Below, piece after piece: positions 57,371 through 64,000 of a stretch of DNA of 64,000 bases (positions are counted from its first letter, which is position 1; every line of letters starts with the position of its first letter). The position numbers and the translations under genes are program-made. The stretch lies in the NCBI GenBank assembly GCA_037039685.1, contig JAWNGF010000003.1, positions 248,001-312,000 on the forward strand. Direction: 5' to 3'. Below the pieces are notes generated by a model that searched no databases, was not told the DNA's origin, and saw nothing but the letters and a program-made list of their open reading frames with translations. This DNA comes from Ceratobasidium sp. AG-K. Its lineage: Eukaryota > Basidiomycota > Agaricomycetes > Cantharellales > Ceratobasidiaceae.

Positions 57371-58015
57371 GTGAGCAACATATATGGACGATACGTTGAC
57401 TGGTGGGAACTCACCGGCGTGGCCTTTTCTTTGCTGCCCTTGGCCCCCCTCACTCTATCGGGTCTGGATCGTTTGGTGTCGCGTCGCTCTCCCTGGTCGC
57501 CGTTGGCGTACGCGCTGGGCTGGCCTACAGTCAGCCTGGCTCCGCTACCACTTCAGACACTCGGTACGTACCACAGAATCATGGGCTCGCGGTCGTTTGG
57601 ACTCGTTCCTCTTTGGTGGCGCTGTCACACCGTGGTTGTCGTCGATGTCGACGCCATTGTCAATGGTCTATTATGGCGTTAGTTCAAGGTGTTGGTGTCT
57701 GAAACGGCGTACGTACCTTTCCAAGACGAGTATCAGTTGCCTCTGAGCATTCCTGCCACTTCTCTCCGTCAGCACCGGGAGTTGTCTCGTTGGCGTGCAT
57801 CATATCGGTCGGTACGTCGGGTTGTCTGGAGAGGAAGGAGAAGTGAGGTGCCAGCTTATAAGGTGGAGCTATAGCGAGTGGTTGAATACGACTGTTTGGG
57901 CCAAGGACAACGAGGGCGCAAAATGGACCACAGGAACCCAGGACAAACCGATGTTCACAGGTCCAAACGGGGGCCAATTGATCAAAGCGGATGTCTCACA
58001 ATAGCATTCATAGGT

Positions 58016-59900
58016 CTATCGAAGGTAGAGCCTCAGAAATGGTTTGAGCTTGTTTAGGTTTCGGGTAGATGTCTTTCCGTCTTTCCTAATGCGTACTGTG
58101 TCACCATTGTATGCACATGAACAGGCCCACGCGTTGATTTGACCACACCAGACCCCGGCGGGATCCGCCCATCTGGCTTCGTAAGCACCTAGGTCCCAGA
58201 GGCATCCGCTCACCTCGTTGTTCGTTGCTCCGGGCTCGAGTCTGTTTGATCGGGGCCAAGGTCGAAGCCGAAGCCAAAGTCAGAGCTGGAGCTGGAGCTG
58301 GGGGTGGAGAGGGACGAACACGAGTAGCGGCAACAGAAACAGGGGCTGGGATGGGGGTAATGACAGCGGTGGGGGTTGGGGTGGGAGTGCAAGTAGCGGC
58401 ACCTGGGGGAGCAGCGGGAGGTATGGGAAAGGGACCTTGGTTCTTTCGTGGGCGTCCACGCTTGCGTGCAGCGGGTACCGGGGCCTCAACTGAGCCCGTA
58501 ACAACCTCTGGAGGAGGGGCCGAGGCTGAGGTGGGTGTTGAGGTGGTGGTCTCGAAGGCAGGGGGCTGAGGTGCTCCCGGTGTGGCGATGACAGTCGAGG
58601 GCAGGGCGGGTGCTGAGGCAGTGGTAACAGGTGCAGCAACTGTTGGAGCAGGTTCGGGGAAGGGATCAGCATGCGTAGACTCGTGGGATGGAATGTCGTC
58701 TATGTAAATTGTTAACGAGATCAAGAGCAAGCGTTGGAATAACAAAAAGCTGGACGTACCGCGTGAGATTGAGATTACACTCAAATTTTGAACTATGCTG
58801 TCGAACTCTTCATCTATGCCGTCCATCTCTGCGGTTCCTTCCGACGCGGTTGCTTCCAGCGCGGCAATCTCAGCTGCAGCCGTTGCCGCGGCGATTTGGG
58901 CTTCCAGTGCAGCTTGAGCCAGCTCCGTTTTTTTGACTGTGAGCTTATACGTATTGTTTGATGCTCGTAGGATCAAATGCACGAAGTCCTTGATCGGCCA
59001 AATTGGGTCACTGAAACCGCCAAATTCGGGGAACTCCTCAAAAATCTAATAACAGACGATTAGCATATACTCGAATGCAAACCCGATAGACTCCGACAAA
59101 CCTTCCTGTAAGTATGCCTAAGATATTTCGGATCTTGGGGGGTAATTGTCTGACGCATATCAAGATAACGGCGACAGTGATCTTTTGCTGCACTCTATGA
59201 GAAGATGACTCAGAGTGCAAGACAGGGTGGACGAAAAAGGAAAAACCCACATAAATCCAGCTATATGCTGGTTGGGTGAGTCCGAGCGCGTCTCGCAAGT
59301 TGTACCCACAGCGTGCACTCGAATTACCTCTCCCCGGTGATCCTTTAGGCTTTGAGCAGAAGGAAAGCATGATAGTCGGTCGCCTGCCAACCAAGCATGA
59401 TGCCCGAGTCCGTGTTTGAGTTAGGGGGGATGGGGCGGTATTTGATGGGGGCAGACTGGGAACCTAGCGCGCCACAAGTGTCCTAGGTCACTGGCATGCA
59501 GTGGTAATCGCCCAACAACTTTGCGATAGGGTTTAGCAAGAGTAACGTCATATTGATCACCTTGGTGTAGGGGAGCTACAAGTGAAGCTTAGGTCCAGGC
59601 GGCGCTGTTGGCGCAGCTGCAAGTGTTGGGTATATGCGCGTCGTGCAATGCATGTGTTGAATTGGGGCCAAACATGAGGCGGTTGCGGCAGGAGTCACCC
59701 CTAAGAGTGCTTGCCATGTAGCTAAAATGATTAATGAGCAAGGTATCCTCACACACCAATAACGATTGAGATAGGCCATCATGGCACCTACATCAAACTG
59801 GCTGAAATCGACATCCAGGGTTGGAAGAGGCAGGAGAGGGTGGACACAGGTGGAGGGAGCAACACAGAGGAAAGAAAAGCGGCGAAATGCCTTTAATATC
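58016..59900 (-). CDS. Putative AT-hook protein of a repetitive agaricomycete family (several exons)
   Basis: Protein-like exons on the minus strand, in order. First a segment with LDVDFSQFDVGAMMAYLNRYW near 59820-59755. Then TWQALLGVTPAATASCLAPI to about 59580. Then KPKGSPGRGNSSARCGYNLR and DALGLTQPAYSWIY (59365-59265). Then TITPQDPKYLRHTYRK (to about 59101), a 56-bp intron, exon 59045-58760 (IFEEFPEFGGFSDPIWPIKD, then an Ala/Glu-rich coiled-coil-like stretch), an intron, and exon 58699 onward. That last exon is Pro/Ala/Thr-rich with RKRGRPRKN, a canonical AT-hook. The final exon end (58214 to 58016) is ambiguous between two frames. The FPEFGGFSDPIWPIKDFV block recalls a family common in agaricomycetes, function unknown. 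The start is not fixed. Confidence 0.5.
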
Positions 59901-60540
59901 CTGAAACGGCGCTAAGGATAGTGACAGTATATGGGGAAAATGCCGCTAGAACGTCTACTGGACACCACTCAAAATAAACTTATTGACCAAGGTTACATTC
60001 AAAAGGGGTAGTATTCAAAACACATTGGAACAACAAAAGATGTAAAAACATCTGTTGACTTAACATTATGTTGTTGTTTCAGTTGCAAACCTACGACCTT
60101 TTCCCTTCCCAGGTCGTGTTTTTCTGGGTTTCTTTTCAAGAGGTTCCTCTGGAACCAGTAGCGTCAATGTATCCGCGATCTTCTGCCTTTTTTTTTCAAT
60201 CAGTAAATTATTTGTACAGCGTTGCGGGGCATACGCCCTATGGTGCGCTGCTCTAGAGGTGGGGTGGCGTAAGCCCTACAAAACACAACCAAACGGAAGA
60301 ACCGAGACAGTCATAGGCAAGAGCGAGACGTATACACTACTTGTAAATACCGAGAAGGGGAAAGAGAGCCAGACAAACGTGAAAAAGAAAAGCAGAGTAT
60401 TAGGCCGAGGGGCAGTGACTATGAGAGAGCAGACGAGAAAGAAAACGAGAATAGGGGCCTGGGCCCTGACGGCGCTGGCTGCGCGGGCAGCTCACTGAGC
60501 AGGGTCCGAGAACCTGCCAGTGGCCTTCACGTACTCAAAA

Positions 60541-61430
60541 AGCGGCCCCTAACGCCTCCGACGAGAACAGAGGAAGTCGAGTCGCGCGAACTCGTGTCCT
60601 TGGACTTCTAAGCATAGGTGGCGCTCTAGAGCGTACCGCGGGCAGTGCAGTAGAATGTGCTACTGTCCTCGTCCTGTGTTGCCACAGTGAGCACAGCAAG
60701 GGAGTTTTCGACCTGAAGGCGATGGAGGTTCCGTCGAACTGACGTGGCCCGTGGTAAGCCGAAGAGGAGTGTGCGGGGATCGGGGGGAGACCGTGTGTGT
60801 GAGCAAGGAAGTCGCTGGCGCGCGATGCTGGGGAAGCGTGCAACTGAATCAAGGCGCCCGTTTAGAAGCGAGCCAGTGTGCCGTATCCGCGTCCCGCGAT
60901 TCCTCCGCTGGTGTTTTGGCGCTTGAGCGTCGTCGGGTGGGGTGGCGGGCCTGTAGTTGCGCAGCGCCAGGGGGACCAAGGCAGCTGGTAGACCTTGCCC
61001 CCGCATCGCCGCCCCCGCCTCCGGCGTCCGCCTCCTCGTTTTCCGGGTTTCCCACATGCCCTGGACACCATTGAAGTCCGGACGGTGGTACCTCCCGCCC
61101 TGTCGCGCGCCCGCTTGAGGGCCCTCCAAGTTGCCTTGAGGAGGCCTGTGTGGCACCCTCTGGCTGCCGTGCCCGTGATGCACGAGATGGCCTCCTGCGA
61201 GTCCGTGAAGATCGTCGCATCGTCCACCACCTGATGACGAGATACCAATGCGTGTGCGAGCAGGATGCCCGCGAGTTCGGCATCTAGGGACCGAGTGGCG
61301 TCCGATCCCCAAGCCTGAAACCAGCGTGGGAATGGACGGCTGACCGAACGTGCGTAGTATGGCGGCTGCGGCCACCCCCCCTGCGCAGAGCAGTTCTTCT
61401 GCCTTGCTAGGCTGTTCATCACCATGGTTT
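60541..61430 (-). pseudogene. Degenerate non-LTR retrotransposon: RNase H domain and zinc-knuckle tail
   Basis: Minus strand: LDAELAGILLAHALVSRHQV and DDATIFTDSQEAISCI carry the first three acidic residues of RNase H (D, E, D). WCPGHVGNPENEEAD follows in a different frame. The tail CAHCGNTG...HILLHCPRYALERHL follows in another frame, with a stop codon inside it. At least two frame changes and one stop mark it as dead. Upstream reverse transcriptase sequence is absent, so it is also 5'-truncated, the usual outcome of LINE insertion. Confidence 0.7.
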
Positions 61431-61434
61431 GTTG

Positions 61435-62420
61435 TCAGATCGGCAGAGTTGAGTCGATCCCAAGCTCGTGGAAGACTGATTGGTGGAACAAAAAAATACT
61501 GATGAAAATCCGCTGAGGGCCCTCAAAAGGCTGGATGGCATGGCGCTGGGCTGTACCATCAAACGCCACCAATGTCCCGGGCTTGAAAGGAATCCGTACG
61601 TTCATGTCTTTGAGGAACACTTCGCCACACCGTGGAAATCCCCAGTTGCATACAGGATATCCCATGCCCGACAAACACCATTCACATCCAAATGCTCGCC
61701 TGATTGTTTTTGTTCATAAGTAACGCCTGGCCAAAGAAATCAGAGTGCCAGATGTTATCAACAGCACGGATTATTGATCTTCCCGAGTGGCTTAGAAGCT
61801 AGCGAGAGTTGAGGGACAGGGCAGGGAAAGCTTGTGCCACTAAGTCGTTGGTACGGAACGCAGCAGCTTGGAGAGCGTCGATGTATAAGAATCGGTTGGC
61901 TAGTTCGATGTTTGATTTGCTGCCCATCACTCACGAGACGGTGCCGAAGTGGTCATAGTGCTTGAAACACAGCAAATGATTCAGCTCATACAACGCAGCA
62001 GTGGATGGGAGAACATACCTGATGGCCTTGAGCATGCCATGCCTTACAAAAATGGAGCTCCCCAAAGTTACCATCCATCACAAGATAGCGGTCCTCTCCC
62101 TCTCATGCCAACTGACAGAGGTCCCGGGATTGAGATTCTTCCGTAACTTTCTCCATGGCCTTTGCTAACTCTAGTTTTGCGCTAGTGTAGTTGCATACAG
62201 TGACATATGGGTCTGCCAATGATTTGAGCAGATCATATCAGTACAAAACTGGGTCGTACTCACCAGGCTGTCACCCTTGAAATACATTGGGAATTACCAG
62301 GCCTCCAACAATGCCATCTGCATCAATAATAAACGTGGGTTTCTTGTCGGAAATTTCGATTGTCCCTTTCCGCCGCCCCGCCAGCTCTCCTCGTCTGGCT
62401 TAGGAAGATGTCTTGTCGGC
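61435..62420 (-). pseudogene. TET/JBP-like 2-oxoglutarate/Fe(II) dioxygenase remnant
   Basis: Minus-strand blocks in order: TIEISDKKPTFIIDADGIVG near 62365-62300, ADPYVTVCNYTSAKLELAKA near 62205, and LVMDGNFGELHFCKAWHAQG near 62080. Then HLDVNG with ILYATGDFHG (61695-61640), where HLD is the metal-binding HxD. Finally DMNVRIPFKPGTLVAFDG and TAQRHAIQPFEGPQRIFISI, with the second metal His and the 2OG-binding Arg. This matches the TET/JBP-type dioxygenases expanded in basidiomycetes, which often travel with KDZ transposons (established for the family). Damage: an in-frame TGA at 62105-62103 and a duplicated dinucleotide near 61626-61630 that shifts the frame between the two catalytic halves. 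It is therefore inactive as it stands. Confidence 0.65.
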
Positions 62421-63477
62421 CTTTTTTCTGGTGAGCCACAAAAGAGTACTGTGGTAGTGTCACGACAAATGGGCTATAGCTACAGGAGGGGGTACCACGA
62501 ATTGATAGAGAACAAAAGGGCATACCTGCATGACCAAGCGCTAGACGCAGGAAGTTTTCGTGTTTTCTTGATGCCAACCGTCCTTCATGTTTGGAGTGAT
62601 TGGGTCGTCGCACACAATGAAATTCGGCGTGCGTCTGGTTCGGGTGTTAGTCGAATACCATTGAACCACACGGGGTGGCTAGTCGTAGCTGACTCGGGCA
62701 TGGTGGTCACGAGTGTATGGTGTGTGGTGCGTTTCCCGAGAAAAGCAGAATAAATGGAGGGAAATTGTGGGGTATTGAAGCACAAATATGCGGGGGAATG
62801 CCGTGGCTCGGGGGAGTGGACAATGGTAGCAAACCACTGGAGCAACCAGTGATCTGTCACGGAGTGGAACCACAATATCCGAGGGCCGCGTCAACGTTTG
62901 GCGTATTGCCACCAGCTGCTGTACTCGGCCGATGTCCTATCTCAAGCAACGAGTTGCGTAGCCGTGTCAGCCTCGAAATGCATAGCTGCGTAAGCCTCGA
63001 GCTTGCTCGGCCAAGCAGAATTGATGGAGCGATAAGCGATTCGTTTAACGGGTTTAGGACTGTACAACGTTAGCACCAGCACAGGCAGGATATATGTACA
63101 CAACAAACATTGATATAAATAAATGAAGTGTCGGTTAGTGCCAGGTCAATGCAATGATGCAAGGGTGAGTCCGAGCGCAGCGGGTGCTGGTCAAGATTTG
63201 ACTCTTGTCTTGGGGTGTAACAATACTAAAGGCATTGAAGAATTAGCTACGTCGATAGGGTATGGAATCGACTCACATTAGAGATGATTAGAGCGGCACG
63301 GAAGGCCCCGATTTGAAACCTGTTTACGCGAGTACGCTGTTAGCTGTGTGCTCTACAAAATCAGCCATGCACAATGTCCGATTCATTGGACTTACCACTC
63401 GTGTGCAATTTGTGGCACATGTATTTGCGCCAATCGGTCCCCGAAGTGGGTTTTTGAGGTTGGAGGACGTCTATGGG

Positions 63478-63528
<51 letters not shown>

Positions 63529-64000
63529 TAGTTAATGAGCATAACAGAAACTGACGGTCAGGCGCACCAGATGAGAAAAGAGTGGCATCCAAAGTCTTTG
63601 AGATTCAAAATCGAAACAGAATATGCACCCGCAGACAGAACCCAAGATCGTGAATGTTGCATTGGCACCCTACCGCGCAACCCTCAGAATCACGCACAGC
63701 ATTGGGCCAGTGGTATTGCGCAGCCCGCTAAGACATTATAGTGAGTGTAGGTTGCCAATGGTCCGACTCAGTCGAGCAAAGAGCGACTATGTGTGGTGGA
63801 GGGACTTTGGAAACACTTGCGCCAATGATTGCCGAGGGAAATCGAGGCTCGCAAAGACCCTCAATCTACAGATAAGCAATATCTCGGATTAGCGACTCCA
63901 ATCAAATTTGTGAGTTTGGAATTGAACTCACTTTACATGCTTAAGGAGCAGGCGCAAGCGGCGAGCACCCAGCAAGCGCATGTTGTGCCATTGTTGATGG
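62421..64000. other. Gene-poor right edge
   Basis: No supported gene apart from the poly-T tract. Small ORFs at 63313-63900 lack motifs. Confidence 0.4.
63482..63526. repeat. 45-bp poly-T tract
   Basis: Uninterrupted run of T on the plus strand. On the minus strand it would be a poly-A tail, as left by a retrotransposed LINE, SINE or mRNA copy. No flanking element or target duplication was recognised. Confidence 0.8.

Overview
The window looks like nuclear DNA of a filamentous basidiomycete, most likely an agaricomycete. The genes carry many short introns (about 42-95 bp, GT...AG, often with a CTAA-type branch site), and the recognisable families are SNF2 helicases, F-box/LRR proteins, a Tc1/mariner element, an AT-hook protein and a TET/JBP-type dioxygenase relic. 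All are typical of Agaricomycetes. A Rhizoctonia/Cantharellales-like source is possible but this is only an inference. The region is accessory in character: genes are sparse, duplicated and sometimes broken, and most non-genic DNA is repeats, palindromes or transposon remains. The ~1.1-kb satellite at the left edge suggests a subtelomeric or heterochromatic setting.

Layout: 1-6831 holds six almost identical 1145-bp satellite units. 7207-10078 (+) is a ~911-aa protein of unknown function, and a paralogue lies at 25792-28644 (+, 902 aa) with the same three-exon structure. 10.2-11.3 kb is a degenerate 142-bp repeat field. 14479-20049 (+) is a 13-exon SNF2-type helicase gene, and a second copy lies at 39346-33137 (-). 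Each SNF2 copy has an apparent frameshift, and the second runs in frame into a different gene (31780-33136). 21.8-25.2 kb is dominated by inverted repeats, including a perfect palindrome with 548-bp arms, and by a ~15-bp GTACTCCGGTCGCA-like motif. An intact five-exon Tc1/mariner transposase gene lies at 30539-31745.

The most striking element is at 41775-43217: an array of four TATA-box-bearing repeat units (two exact periods of 311 bp and one of 627 bp), each with a 75-nt sequence that folds as a complete type I hammerhead self-cleaving ribozyme. The array resembles retrozymes and ribozyme-bearing satellites known from plants and animals. The last copy carries a G-to-A change at the conserved G12.

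The right half (43.8-51.1 kb) has three F-box/LRR-like genes, then a field of foldback (MITE-like) elements, one nested in another. It ends with degenerate retroelement remnants (LINE-type RNase H and zinc-knuckle tails), an AT-hook gene at 58.0-59.9 kb and a decayed TET/JBP-like 2-oxoglutarate dioxygenase at 61.4-62.4 kb. Exon boundaries were deduced by eye from splice signals, reading phase and comparison of paralogues inside the window. No database search was possible.
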